Notes: generated by a model not told the origin, from the letters alone. A stretch of DNA of 64,000 nt from Paralysiella testudinis (GCF_016894345.1 NZ_CP069798.1:889385-953384), one strand, 5' to 3'. Shown: positions 29,997 through 38,911, counted from the first letter of the stretch. Program-made: numbers and translations.

Positions 29997-32390
29997 TTAG
30001 GGTGCCAACTTATAGGCCACAACATAGTCGCCCAGTTTGGTGCCCACCGAGCCGTGGCCGCCGGCCACAATCAGCACCATTTGTTCGCCTTGGCTGTTGA
30101 GGTAGGTCATGGGGGTGGCCTGGCCGCCGGCGGGCAAGCGGCCTTGCCATAATACTTCACCGGTTTTCAGATCGTAGGCGCGCAGATAGTTATCCACCGC
30201 CGCGCCCATAAACACCACGCCGCTGGCGGTAATCATCGGCCCGCCAATGCCGGGCACGCCCATTTTGATGGGAATACCCAAGGGGGTCATGTCTTTGATG
30301 GTGCCGTTTTTGTGTTGGTAGATCACCTTGCCGCTGCGCAAATCGGCGGTGGCGATATTGCCCCAAGGCGGCTGTTGGCACGGCACGCCCAGCGGCGACA
30401 AAAACGGGGTTAGGCTTACGCCGTAGGGTGCGCCTTCATTGGTGCTCACGCCGTGTTCGCCGGTGTTGGCACTGCTTTGATCCACGGCGGCTTGTGGAAT
30501 CAGTTTGGACACAAAGGCCAGATGCAAGGGCATGCCGAACATCACTTCCTTATGCGGGTCCACGGCAATGCCGCCCCAGTTGAATACACCAAAATTGCCC
30601 GGATACACAATGGTGCCTTGCAGCGAAGGCGGGGTGTAGCGGCCTTCATAGCGCAGCTTTTTGAATTCGATGCGGCACAGCATTTGGTCGACTAGGCTGG
30701 CGCCCCACATGTCTTTTTCGGTGAGCGGTGCGGGGTTGAAGCTAAGCCCGGATACCGGCTGCACCGGCGAAGCATGGTCTTCGGGAATGGTTTGGGTATC
30801 CACGTTCACTTGGCCGATGGGCACAATCGGCTCGCCGCTGGCGCGGTTGAGCACATACACATCGCCCTGTTTGGTGGGCACGGCCAGCGCGGGCTGTACG
30901 CCTTGGGCGGTGGTGATGTCGAGCAAAGAAGGCTGCGCCGGGGTGTCCATATCCCATAGATCATGATGCACGAATTGCTGCACCCAGCGCGCTTGTCCGG
31001 TTTGCAAGTCCAGCGCCACTACTGATGAGGAATATTTTTCTTCCGCCGGGCTGCGGTACATGCCCAATTGGTCGGGGGTGCGGTTGCCCATGGGGAAATA
31101 AGCCAGCCCCAGTGCTTCGTCGGCACTGGCAATCGACCAGCTGTTGGGCGAGCTGACGGCGTATTTTTGATTGGGGTCGTTCACATCCAGCGGTGCGGTG
31201 CTTTCCGGATGGCCGGCATCCCAATTCCATAGCAATTGGCCGGTTACGGCATCGTAGGCGCGAATCACGCCGGAAGGCTCGTTTAGCGCATAGTTGTCGT
31301 TTACCGCGCCGGCCACAATCACTTTGCCTGCGGCCACCAGCGGCGGCGAGGTGGAGTAGTAATAGCCCGATTGGGTGTAGGGCATGTTGTGCATCAAATC
31401 CAGCACACCGTTGTTGGCAAAGTTGCTGCACAAATGGCCGTCTTTGGGGTCGAGCGCATACAGCTTGGCATCGGAAGTGGGCAGGAAAATCTGCTCGTGG
31501 CAGGTGGTGCTGGCCACAGTGGCGGGCGTGGTGGCGGCTTGAGGAGCCGGGCGTTCGCTGGCGGTGGCGACAACGGCAGTGGCTGCGTTACCGGCAAAAT
31601 AGGAAACACCGCGGCAGGTTTGGTGTTGGCGTTGCAAATCGGTGCCCACTTCCGGGTTGAATTGCCACACGGTTTTGCCGCTGTCGGCATCCAGTGCCAG
31701 CAGCCAATTGTGGGGGGTGCACAAATACAATAGATTGCCGATTTTCAGCGGTGTGGCCTGATAGGTGAATTCGCCGATGTCTTTGGGGCCTTTGGTGTCG
31801 CCGGTTTGCATCATCCAAGCTTGTTGCAATTGGGCCACGTTGGCGGGGGTGATTTGTTGCAGCGGTGAGAAACGCTGGCCGAAATTGTTGCGGCCATAGG
31901 CGTGCCATTCGCCTTCGGGTACGGCGGGACCGGTGTTGGGCGTGGGGTTCACCACGGTGTCGGCTACGGTGCCCGGGTATTCATGGGTGGGGTTGGTGAT
32001 GCTGCCAAAAGCGGCCACGGCGGCCACCGCCACCAAAGCGGTAAGTGCGGGCAGGCCGCGCGTGCCATCCGGGCTTTGCCGCTGCCAAGCACGGCGGAAA
32101 AACGGCAGCACAAACCACAAACCAAATAGGCTGGGCAGACCCACACGGGTGGCCAGCGGCCACCAATCATAGCCCGATTCCCACAGCGCCCATGCATAGG
32201 TGGCTACCAGTGTGATGGCAAATAAGGTAAGGCCGCGGCTGCGCTTTTGCAGCAAATAAACCGCAGACAAAGCAAAGGCCAAGCCCGCAATCAGGTAATA
32301 GCCGCTGCCGCCCAGCCAAACCAAATAAGCGCCGCCCACGGCCAGTATCAGCCCGAACAGCAACAACAGCACTGCACTGAAGGCAATCAT
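29997..32390 (-). CDS. Membrane-bound PQQ-dependent glucose/quinate/shikimate-type dehydrogenase
   Basis: Quinoprotein of 797 aa that oxidises a sugar or cyclitol in the periplasm and passes electrons to ubiquinone. The first 140 residues form about five membrane helices; then a signal-like linker leads to an eight-bladed PQQ propeller (VPEGEWHAYGRNNFGQRFSP, TFQ-like QATPLKIGNLLYLCTPHN, repeated W/PQQ motifs, ending YVVAYKLAP). Glucose, quinate and shikimate enzymes share this layout, so the substrate is open. No PQQ synthesis genes are in the window; the cell must make it elsewhere or take it up. Confidence 0.88.
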   Translation of the reverse strand: MIAFSAVLLLLFGLILAVGGAYLVWLGGSGYYLIAGLAFALSAVYLLQKRSRGLTLFAITLVATYAWALWESGYDWWPLATRVGLPSLFGLWFVLPFFRRAWQRQSPDGTRGLPALTALVAVAAVAAFGSITNPTHEYPGTVADTVVNPTPNTGPAVPEGEWHAYGRNNFGQRFSPLQQITPANVAQLQQAWMMQTGDTKGPKDIGEFTYQATPLKIGNLLYLCTPHNWLLALDADSGKTVWQFNPEVGTDLQRQHQTCRGVSYFAGNAATAVVATASERPAPQAATTPATVASTTCHEQIFLPTSDAKLYALDPKDGHLCSNFANNGVLDLMHNMPYTQSGYYYSTSPPLVAAGKVIVAGAVNDNYALNEPSGVIRAYDAVTGQLLWNWDAGHPESTAPLDVNDPNQKYAVSSPNSWSIASADEALGLAYFPMGNRTPDQLGMYRSPAEEKYSSSVVALDLQTGQARWVQQFVHHDLWDMDTPAQPSLLDITTAQGVQPALAVPTKQGDVYVLNRASGEPIVPIGQVNVDTQTIPEDHASPVQPVSGLSFNPAPLTEKDMWGASLVDQMLCRIEFKKLRYEGRYTPPSLQGTIVYPGNFGVFNWGGIAVDPHKEVMFGMPLHLAFVSKLIPQAAVDQSSANTGEHGVSTNEGAPYGVSLTPFLSPLGVPCQQPPWGNIATADLRSGKVIYQHKNGTIKDMTPLGIPIKMGVPGIGGPMITASGVVFMGAAVDNYLRAYDLKTGEVLWQGRLPAGGQATPMTYLNSQGEQMVLIVAGGHGSVGTKLGDYVVAYKLAP

Positions 32391-32481
32391 GGAGGAATCC
32401 TTTCTGATGGGTGTGATGTGTTATTTTTTATCAATTTAGGCAAAAGTATGGTGGTGTGAAACGGCAGTGTCAATATGAATA

Positions 32482-32519
32482 ATCAAGGCTGCCTGAAAGA
32501 ATGTTCAGGCAGCCTTGAT
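32482..32519. terminator. DUS inverted-pair terminator of the QseBC-type operon
   Basis: ATCAAGGCTGCCTGAA pairs perfectly with TTCAGGCAGCCTTGAT over a 6-nt loop, 38 bp past the histidine kinase stop. Confidence 0.8.
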
Positions 32520-32556
32520 AGGGTGTGAAAGCATGGGTATGGGGTGCGCTTCTGCT

Positions 32557-33930
32557 TTACGTTGCCGTATCCATACGGATGCGGGCGCGTAAACCGGCGG
32601 GGGTGTTTTCGCTGGCGGGCAGGTTGTCTAGGTCGATGCTCAGGCCGTGCAGGCGGGCGATGGTGTCGGCAATCGACAGCCCCAAGCCGCTGCCGGTTTG
32701 GCTTTGGCCGGGTGGGCGGAAGAAGCGTTCGCGGATGCGGTGCAAATCCGCCGCCGCCACGCCGCCGCCGTGGTCGCAGATATCGATGTAATCGGGGTGC
32801 AAATAAAGCTGTACCTGATTATGCGGCGGGCTGTAGCGCACGGCGTTGTCGAGCAGGTTGCGCAGCAGCAAGCCCAGCAGCATTTCGTCGCCGCTGCAGG
32901 GCAGTACATCGGCCCAGCTGTCGGCGCAAAGGTGGCGTTGCAGGCGGATGTGTTGCTCGCGCGCAACCAGGTTTACGCTTTGCAACGCTTGCTCGCTGAT
33001 GCGCTGCCACGACACCGCAGCGGTGTAGGGCGGTGCTTTGAGCGGATCAAGCCGCGACAGGGTGAGCAGCTGGTCGACCAGATGGCCGGCACGGTCGATG
33101 CCGTGGCGGATGGCGGCCAAGCGCTGTTGTTGTTCGTCCGGCTCGTGGGTGAGCGCCAATACTTCGGTTTGTACTTTCAATGCCGCCAAGGGGCTGCGTA
33201 ATTCGTGGGCGGCATCGGCGGTGAAGCGCTGCTCGCGTGCCAAGGCGGCCTGCATGCGTTGTAACAGCTGGTTGAGCGCGTTCACCATTGGCGCAGCCTC
33301 GGCAGGCACGTTGGTGCTAACCGCTTGCAGGCTGTCGGCATCGCGCCGGTGTAATTCGTCGGCCAGTTGGTGCAAGGGCTGCATACCGCGGCGCACTGCC
33401 CACACCAGCAGCCACAGCATCAAGGGCAAGGCCAGTAAGGAGAGGATGATTTGAATCAACAGGGCGTTGCCCACGGTTTCCAGCCGCTCTTTCCAGCGCG
33501 CGGCCACCGCCACGCTGGTGCCGTTGTCGGGGTTGCGCAGGTAAATCACCCGCCACGATTTGCTCTGCCACCAATGGCCTAAATTATCAAAGCCCTGATA
33601 TTCGGCGCGGTAGGGCAGCTGGCTGCCTGATTCGTCGGCCAGCAGTAAGGTGCCATCCGCGCGCCACAGGGCAAAGCCCATTTCGTCGTCATCGGCTTGG
33701 CCGCGTTGGGCTTTGGGCAGCTTGAGCTCGGGCAGAATGGTGGTGGCACCATCGGGAACGGGTACATGCAAGAGCTGGCGTGCCAGCTGGCTCATTTGGC
33801 TGTCGCCCGCTTCGTTGATTTCGTGCAATACCGCCACGGCGCTGAAGGCGGCGGTGGCCAGCCATAGTATGGGCAGGCTTAAGCCCAGATACCAAAACAG
33901 ACGCTGGGCAATGGCGGTGGTGGCTTTCAT
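32557..33930 (-). CDS. Sensor histidine kinase, QseC/PmrB-like
   Basis: 457-aa membrane kinase. Two membrane helices (about 10-35 and 155-180) enclose a periplasmic sensor domain of about 120 aa with several acidic residues. The HAMP-like region is followed by the H box FTADAAHELRSPLAAL (phosphorylated His), an N box LLRNLLDNAVRYSPP, and G boxes DHGGGVAA and GSGLGLSIADTIARLHG. It overlaps the response regulator by 4 bp. The ligand is unknown; QseC/PmrB kinases sense metals, pH or catechols. Confidence 0.88.
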   Translation of the reverse strand: MKATTAIAQRLFWYLGLSLPILWLATAAFSAVAVLHEINEAGDSQMSQLARQLLHVPVPDGATTILPELKLPKAQRGQADDDEMGFALWRADGTLLLADESGSQLPYRAEYQGFDNLGHWWQSKSWRVIYLRNPDNGTSVAVAARWKERLETVGNALLIQIILSLLALPLMLWLLVWAVRRGMQPLHQLADELHRRDADSLQAVSTNVPAEAAPMVNALNQLLQRMQAALAREQRFTADAAHELRSPLAALKVQTEVLALTHEPDEQQQRLAAIRHGIDRAGHLVDQLLTLSRLDPLKAPPYTAAVSWQRISEQALQSVNLVAREQHIRLQRHLCADSWADVLPCSGDEMLLGLLLRNLLDNAVRYSPPHNQVQLYLHPDYIDICDHGGGVAAADLHRIRERFFRPPGQSQTGSGLGLSIADTIARLHGLSIDLDNLPASENTPAGLRARIRMDTAT

Positions 33931-34589
33931 GGCTCGTTGCCCAGCTGGTAGCCTAAGCCGCGGCGGGTGAGGATAAATTGGCTGCCGATTTTTTTGCGCA
34001 GGTGGTGGATATGTACTTCCACGGCGTTGCTTTCCACTTCTTGATCCCAGCCGTAGAGTTTGTCTTCAATTTGCGCGCGGCTGAGGATGCGGCCTTGATT
34101 GCTGAGCAAAAGTTGCAGCAGCAGCCATTCGCGTTGGGTAAGGGTGAGGGTGTGGCCGTGCAGCGTGGCGGTGCAGGCGGCAGTGTCTAAAACCAATTGG
34201 CCGTAGGCCAGCGATTCTTGCGTGCGCCCTTGGCTGCGCCGCACCAAGGCGTGCAGGCGTGCCACCACTTCGTCTAGCGCAAACGGTTTGCATAAGTAGT
34301 CGTCGGCGCCGGCATTCAGCCCGGCAATGCGCTCGGGCAGGGCATCGCGGGCGGTGAGAATCAGCACCGGCGTGTGGTGGCCTTGCTGGCGCCAATGTGC
34401 CAACACGCGCATACCGTCGATTTCAGGCAGCCCCAAATCAAGTATGGCGGCATCGTAGGGGGCGCTGCTCAGTGCATTTAAGCCCAAGCGCCCGCTTTGC
34501 AGCCAATCGGCTTGGATGCCGTGTTTTTTGAGGCCAAGGTGGATGCCTTCGCCAATATCGGGGTCGTCTTCAAGCAACAGAATGCGCAT
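33927..34589 (-). CDS. OmpR-family response regulator, QseB/PmrA-like
   Basis: 220-aa DNA-binding regulator. The receiver domain has the acidic pocket EDD, phosphoacceptor Asp51 (AILDLGLPE), Thr in LILTARD and Lys in LCKPF. The winged-helix domain contains YGWDQEVESNAVEVHIHHLRK, characteristic of QseB/PmrA proteins. It sits between cytochrome b561 and the kinase. A YTTAAK-N5-YTTAAK box upstream of the phosphoethanolamine transferase gene (37052-37068) is a plausible target. Confidence 0.9.
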   Translation of the reverse strand: MRILLLEDDPDIGEGIHLGLKKHGIQADWLQSGRLGLNALSSAPYDAAILDLGLPEIDGMRVLAHWRQQGHHTPVLILTARDALPERIAGLNAGADDYLCKPFALDEVVARLHALVRRSQGRTQESLAYGQLVLDTAACTATLHGHTLTLTQREWLLLQLLLSNQGRILSRAQIEDKLYGWDQEVESNAVEVHIHHLRKKIGSQFILTRRGLGYQLGNEP

Positions 34590-34595
34590 TTGGGT

Positions 34596-35126
34596 TTAGT
34601 CCGGCAGGTTTTTGCGCCCGGTAATCATGGCGCGCGGCAGGTTGACGCGAGTATACAAGCTCATGCCGATGGCGGCCAGAATGTGAATCGCAATCAGCAC
34701 TATCAGGCCGTTGGCCAGCACTTCGTGGATTTCTTGCAGCCATTCTTCGCCAAAAAAGCGGTCGGTGCCCATCAGGTAGCCGCTCGCGCCCAGCATCAAC
34801 ACCACCGCCCACAGCGCCAGCATCATGATGGCACCAAAGGGATTGTGGCCGTGGTGCGGGTCCGGCTCGCGGTTTTGCATGTGCTGCCAATGGGCTTTCA
34901 GCCGCGCAGGCGTGGGCCAAAAATCGCTAAAGCGGGCATGGCGGCTGCCCACCAAACCCCACAGCAGCCGCACCGCCACCACGGCACAGGCGGTATAGCC
35001 GATGTAGCGGTGCCACATTTCGCCTTCTTCTACCAGCCCGGTTAAATTCACCAATACACAGGCGGCCAATAGCCAGTGGGCAATGCGCACCAGTGGATCC
35101 CAAACATAGACAGTGGTTTTGTTCAT
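34596..35126 (-). CDS. Cytochrome b561-like protein (b-type cytochrome)
   Basis: 176 aa with four membrane helices. It starts TTVYVWDPLVRIAHWLLA, and His residues at HWLLA, HRYIGY, HEVLANGL and HILAAIG are placed as in di-heme cytochrome b561/hydrogenase b-type subunits. A histidine-rich loop (PDPHHGHNP) lies between helices 2 and 3. With the PepSY protein next door, this forms a common PepSY-cytochrome b-two-component cluster, probably in membrane electron transfer. Confidence 0.85.
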   Translation of the reverse strand: MNKTTVYVWDPLVRIAHWLLAACVLVNLTGLVEEGEMWHRYIGYTACAVVAVRLLWGLVGSRHARFSDFWPTPARLKAHWQHMQNREPDPHHGHNPFGAIMMLALWAVVLMLGASGYLMGTDRFFGEEWLQEIHEVLANGLIVLIAIHILAAIGMSLYTRVNLPRAMITGRKNLPD

Positions 35127-35251
35127 GATTTTTTCTGCGTTGCTTTAATTAAAATTAAAACGGCTGCCGTAAACGCAGCCGTGCCACTTAATATTTTCAG
35201 GCAGCGTTGATATGGTTTTCAAGGCTGCCTGAAAGCAAAATACAAGGCTGT

Positions 35252-35518
35252 TTATTTGCTGATTTCGCTTTTTACCGGCTGGCCGGTTTTGGTGTCGAAA
35301 TAGATTTCGGCTTTTTTGCCATCGCGGGTGTGGCCGTACATTTCATAGCAATTGCCGTCTACTTTGAATTTTTTGATGGTGTAGCCTTGTTGTTGCAATT
35401 GGGCTTGCAGCTTTTCTTTCGGCATCCACTCGTTTTGCGGGTGTTTTTCACATTTGGCACCGGCAAAAGCGGGCACGGCAACCAAGGCGGCCAGAAGAAC
35501 AAAAACGGATTTTTTCAT
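35252..35518 (-). CDS. Exported PepSY-domain protein
   Basis: 88 aa. A signal peptide (MKKSVFVLLAALVAVPAFA) precedes a PepSY-like domain (LQAQLQQQGYTIKKFKVDGNCYEM, AEIYFDTKTGQPVKSE). Two Cys residues could form a disulfide. Small PepSY proteins beside cytochrome b561 and QseBC-type systems are common in proteobacteria and are thought to act in the periplasm as part of a sensing or electron-transfer unit. The start at 35518 is set by the signal peptide. Confidence 0.82.
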   Translation of the reverse strand: MKKSVFVLLAALVAVPAFAGAKCEKHPQNEWMPKEKLQAQLQQQGYTIKKFKVDGNCYEMYGHTRDGKKAEIYFDTKTGQPVKSEISK

Positions 35519-35546
35519 GGTGATTTCCTTTATTAGGGATTGGTTT

Positions 35547-35651
35547 TATAGCAAAAAAATAAATAAATCATACAAGGCGGCCAGCCGCAGACAGTATAGG
35601 TATACGGCAAGGCGAGCCAACGCTGTAGGATTGTTTAGTTTCTTTGCTAGA
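35547..35651. repeat. CREE-like element, about 105 bp, TATAGCAAA-type termini
   Basis: Left end TATAGCAAAAAAATAAATAA and right end TTTAGTTTCTTTGCTAGA enclose a core with ACAAGGCGG, AGCCGCAGACAGTATAG, GTATACGGCAAGGCGAGCC and AACGCTGTAGG, the same order as in neisserial CREE. It lies 28 bp upstream of the PepSY gene start and may affect its expression. Confidence 0.8.
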
Positions 35652-35711
35652 AATGCACCACAGCGGTGGCTTGGTGTGTATTAAACCGCCGCCGCCTTAA
35701 CGCGGCCTTAA

Positions 35712-35870
35712 GAGCCTGTTCACAATCTTTTATTGTGCTGCTTTCAGCACATAAACAGGCACATGCTGCGTTAAAAATGCGCGCCAAAGCTTGCTTTGGC
35801 TGTGCTTTTTGCCTTGCCTGCACCCGTTTCTGCACTAAAATCCGCTACAAAAAAGATCGTGAACAGGCTC
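35712..35870. mobile_element. 159-bp MITE-like element with TAA target duplication
   Basis: Terminal inverted repeats GAGCCTGTTCACAATCTTTT and AAAAGATCGTGAACAGGCTC (one mismatch) are flanked by TAA on both sides (35709-35711 and 35871-35873), as expected for an IS5-type transposase that duplicates TNA. There is no open frame inside, so it would need a transposase from elsewhere. A degraded copy is at 5942-5994. The rest of the 612-bp gap (35519-36130) holds a CREE-like element and a terminator. Confidence 0.78.
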
Positions 35871-36040
35871 TAAGCCGATGTTGGCGTGTGTAAAGAGGGT
35901 AAACCACATCAATCGGCAGCAAAAAACCGCCACGCAAAAAAAAAAACCAACAGTACCATGCGGGCAGTCTGCCGTAGAGTGCGGTTGGTTTTGGGATGGC
36001 CTGCGGTGTGCTGCGTCGTCTTTTTTAAGGCTGAAAATGT

Positions 36041-36080
36041 GAAACCGTCATTGCCGAATCAGTTCGGCAATGACGGTTTC
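36041..36080. terminator. Terminator of the VIT-family gene
   Basis: A perfect 18-bp stem (GAAACCGTCATTGCCGAA and its complement) with a 4-nt TCAG loop, about 50 bp past the stop codon; a DUS lies between. Confidence 0.75.
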
Positions 36081-36130
36081 GATGGTTTCAGGCAGCCTTT
36101 AAAACAGGCGGATGCCCATGTCCCGCCGAG

Positions 36131-36829
36131 TTAAGCCTGCACACCCAAAAAATGGCCAATCAAGCTGGTGCTGGCCAGCGCCACCGCACCCCACAGCAAT
36201 ACGCGCACCAGTGCCGGTTTTACCGGCGCGCCGCCGAGTTTGGCCGAGGCATAGCCCAACACGCCCAGCCCGGCCAAGGTGCTGGCGGCCAGCGCGGGCA
36301 TCAGCGCGGCGGTGGGGCTGAAAATGGCCACCAGCACCGGCAAAATAGCGCCGCTGCAAAACGCCAATGCCGAGGCACCGGCCGCCTGCAAAGGGTTGGC
36401 GCTCATGGTGTCGGTGATGCCGATTTCATCGCGGGCGTGGGCTGCAAGGGCGTTGTGCTCGGTGAGCGCCACCGCCACTTCGTGCGCCAAATCGGGGTTG
36501 AGGCCGCGGCCTTCATAGATGCGGGTGAGCTCGGCCAGCTCTTTGTCGGGGTTGCGCTCCAGCTCGCGTGCTTCTTTGATTAAATCCGATTTTTCGGTGT
36601 CGGCTTGGCTTGACACCGATACATACTCGCCCGCCGCCATCGACACCGCGCCGCCCACCAGCGCGGCCACGCCGGTAATCAAGATGGTGCCGGCATCGGG
36701 GCGGGCGGCGGCTAGGCCGATAAGCAGGCTGGCGGTGGAAATCAGGCCGTCGTTGGCGCCCAAAACACTGGCGCGCAGCCAGTTGTTGCGTTGGCTGAAA
36801 TGCGGTTCGATATGCCAAGAGTGGCTCAT
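36131..36829 (-). CDS. VIT1/CCC1-family iron/manganese transporter
   Basis: 232-aa inner-membrane protein with five predicted helices. It has the family N-terminus NNWLRASVLGANDGLISTAS, then TGVAALVGGAVSMAAGEYVSV and a charged loop between helices 2 and 3 with Glu residues that bind metal in VIT proteins. Family members move Fe2+ or Mn2+; direction and metal are not known here. AGGAG precedes the ATG. Confidence 0.88.
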   Translation of the reverse strand: MSHSWHIEPHFSQRNNWLRASVLGANDGLISTASLLIGLAAARPDAGTILITGVAALVGGAVSMAAGEYVSVSSQADTEKSDLIKEARELERNPDKELAELTRIYEGRGLNPDLAHEVAVALTEHNALAAHARDEIGITDTMSANPLQAAGASALAFCSGAILPVLVAIFSPTAALMPALAASTLAGLGVLGYASAKLGGAPVKPALVRVLLWGAVALASTSLIGHFLGVQA

Positions 36830-37051
36830 TTTGAATGCTCCTAAAAATGGGTGGTCAACACAATTTTACAATGATAGCTGTGTTGGCTGAAGCCAATCTT
36901 AAACCGTGGCGATATTAATTATGTAATTATGCTGCCTGAAAATCAGCATTGCTTTTGGTATATAAATTCAATCAATACAAAGGTATTGCGGCATAAGATG
37001 TTTGTTTGGATGGCAATACTTGTTCGGTTCGGGTACAAACACGCCCTTGTC

Positions 37052-37082
37052 TTTAAGATTGGCTTAATTTTGACAGTATAAG
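37052..37082 (+). promoter_or_regulatory. PmrA/QseB-type box and -10 element before the PEA transferase gene
   Basis: TTTAAG-ATTGG-CTTAAT (37052-37068) fits the PmrA consensus YTTAAK-N5-YTTAAK exactly. A -10-like TATAAG lies 8 bp downstream (37077-37082) without a usual -35, as in activator-dependent promoters. The remainder of the 318-bp gap from 36830 shows one DUS and AT-rich sequence only. Confidence 0.55.
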
Positions 37083-37147
37083 TTAGTGCCTTGGCCGATT
37101 GATGAGATTGGCGTGGTGTTGGGTAACGAAGAACAGATAGGGGATTT

Positions 37148-38770
37148 ATGCGTTGGCGTTTGCATTTAAGCAGCAATCAGATTGTGTTGGTGTTCAGTGT
37201 GTTTGCACTGGTGGTGTTCAATATCCATTATTGGCAACACATGGCTGCGCACGCACCGTTTGGTGAGGGGCGTAACTGGCTGCTGTGGCTCACGATGCCG
37301 TTTTTTTTGCTGGCGTGCATGAATTTTTTGATTCAACTCACCTTTTGGCCTTATGTGCATAAGGTGTGGATACCGCTGCTGCTGGTGTTGGGCGCGGGTG
37401 CCAGCTATGCGGTGATGACGCAAAACATCTATTTTAATGCCGATATGATGCAAAACATCATCCAAACCAACCCGGGCGAAGCCAAATCGTGGTTGGCACC
37501 GGGGTTTATCGGCTGGGTGCTGCTCACCGGCGTGTTGCCGGCGCTGTTGTATGTGTGGCTGGTGCGGGTGCGCTATGCTAAGCGCTGGTATCAAGAAATC
37601 GGCTGGCGGCTGGCCAGTGTGATTGCTTCGGTGTTGGTGGTGGCCATCGTGGCGGCCACGGCCTATGGCAACTATGCTTCGTTTTTCCGCAACAACAGGG
37701 GCATTGCTCATCAGATTACCCCCAGCAACCTGATTGGCTCGGGGTTTTCCACTGCCTACAATGTTTATGATGCCAACCGCCCGCTGGTGCAGATTGGTCT
37801 TGACGCCAAACGCACCACTGCGCAGGGCGAGCGCAAAAAAGTGTTTATTCTGGTGGTGGGCGAAACCACCCGTGCCGACAACTGGGGTTTGAGCGGCTAT
37901 GCGCGCCAAACCACGCCGCAGCTCGCAGCGCTGGGCAGCGAAGTGATTAACTTTGCGCAGGCGTCGTCGTGCGGCACTTCCACCGCCACTTCGCTGCCGT
38001 GTTTGTTTTCGCGCATGAGCCGCAGCGATTACAACGGCAACCGCGCCGCGCATGAAGAAGGGCTGATGGATATATTGCAACGCGCCGGTATTTACACCAG
38101 CTGGCGCGAAAACGACGGCGGCTGCAAAGGCGCTTGCGACCGCATCAAGCATGTGGACGTACAAGACTGGGCGCCAAAAAACGAATGCGTGCGCGAAGGC
38201 TGCTGGGACATCCATCTGCTCACCGGCTTGCAACAGGAAATCGACGCCATGCCCAATGATGGCGTGATTGTGTTGCACACCATCGGCAGCCACGGCCCGT
38301 CGTATTACCAGCGCTATCCGCAAGCGTTCAGAAAATTCACCCCCACTTGCGACACCAACCAAATCCAGCAATGCGACCGCCAGGCCTTAATCAACACCTA
38401 CGACAACACCGTGCTGTATGCCGACCATGTGCTGGCCGAAACCATCAAGCTGCTGCAAAACGACAGCCAAGTGGACAGCGCACTGTGGTATTTTTCCGAC
38501 CACGGCGAATCGCTGGGTGAAAAAGGCATGTATCTGCATGGTGCCCCGTATATGATTGCGCCCAGCCAGCAAACCCATATCCCGATGGTGTTTTGGGCCA
38601 GCCCCGGTTTTTACCAGCACAGCGGGCTGAATCAAACCTGCTTGCGCGACCATGCCGGGCAGCAAACTTATTCGCACGATAATGTGTTCCACTCCATGCT
38701 CGGCATCATGGGCGTGGGCACCGAGGAATATCAGGCGGATTTGGACTTGTTTCGGGCTTGCCGCAGTTAA
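37148..38770 (+). CDS. eptA: Lipid A phosphoethanolamine transferase, EptA/LptA type
   Basis: 540-aa inner-membrane enzyme that moves phosphoethanolamine from PE to lipid A, giving resistance to cationic peptides and polymyxins. Five N-terminal helices are followed by a periplasmic sulfatase-like domain with VVGETTRADNWGLSGY (Thr nucleophile, zinc site), SCGTSTATSLPCLFS, DNGGCKGACDR-like ENDGGCKGACDR, HTIGSHGPSYY and YFSDHGESLGE. The Cys pattern fits the conserved disulfides. The symbol is given by family; it could be a core-sugar PEA transferase. Confidence 0.88.
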   Translation: MRWRLHLSSNQIVLVFSVFALVVFNIHYWQHMAAHAPFGEGRNWLLWLTMPFFLLACMNFLIQLTFWPYVHKVWIPLLLVLGAGASYAVMTQNIYFNADMMQNIIQTNPGEAKSWLAPGFIGWVLLTGVLPALLYVWLVRVRYAKRWYQEIGWRLASVIASVLVVAIVAATAYGNYASFFRNNRGIAHQITPSNLIGSGFSTAYNVYDANRPLVQIGLDAKRTTAQGERKKVFILVVGETTRADNWGLSGYARQTTPQLAALGSEVINFAQASSCGTSTATSLPCLFSRMSRSDYNGNRAAHEEGLMDILQRAGIYTSWRENDGGCKGACDRIKHVDVQDWAPKNECVREGCWDIHLLTGLQQEIDAMPNDGVIVLHTIGSHGPSYYQRYPQAFRKFTPTCDTNQIQQCDRQALINTYDNTVLYADHVLAETIKLLQNDSQVDSALWYFSDHGESLGEKGMYLHGAPYMIAPSQQTHIPMVFWASPGFYQHSGLNQTCLRDHAGQQTYSHDNVFHSMLGIMGVGTEEYQADLDLFRACRS

Positions 38771-38788
38771 ATAACTTCATCATGCACT

Positions 38789-38823
38789 TTCAGGCAGCCT
38801 TGTGTATCCCAAGGCTGCCTGAA
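38789..38823. terminator. DUS inverted-pair terminator after the PEA transferase gene
   Basis: TTCAGGCAGCCTTG and CAAGGCTGCCTGAA-type arms pair across a short loop 19 bp past the stop, followed by TTTTATT. A TATAAT at 38870-38875 could serve rdgC but has no good -35. Confidence 0.7.
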
Positions 38824-38911
38824 TTTTATTCCGGCCACCTCAAAGCTGCGCCCGCCACCTTGTTTGCCGTATAATGCCGCGGTTTGAGCATGGCACAACA
38901 GAAAGCACGTG

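Noticed and set aside
35886-36134. 82-aa open frame on the plus strand
   Set aside because: It spans a homopolymer run and a terminator stem, has no ribosome site, and resembles no protein I know.
37166-38371. 401-aa antisense frame to the PEA transferase gene
   Set aside because: It is a shadow of a GC-rich coding region; composition is His/Gln-rich without domains.
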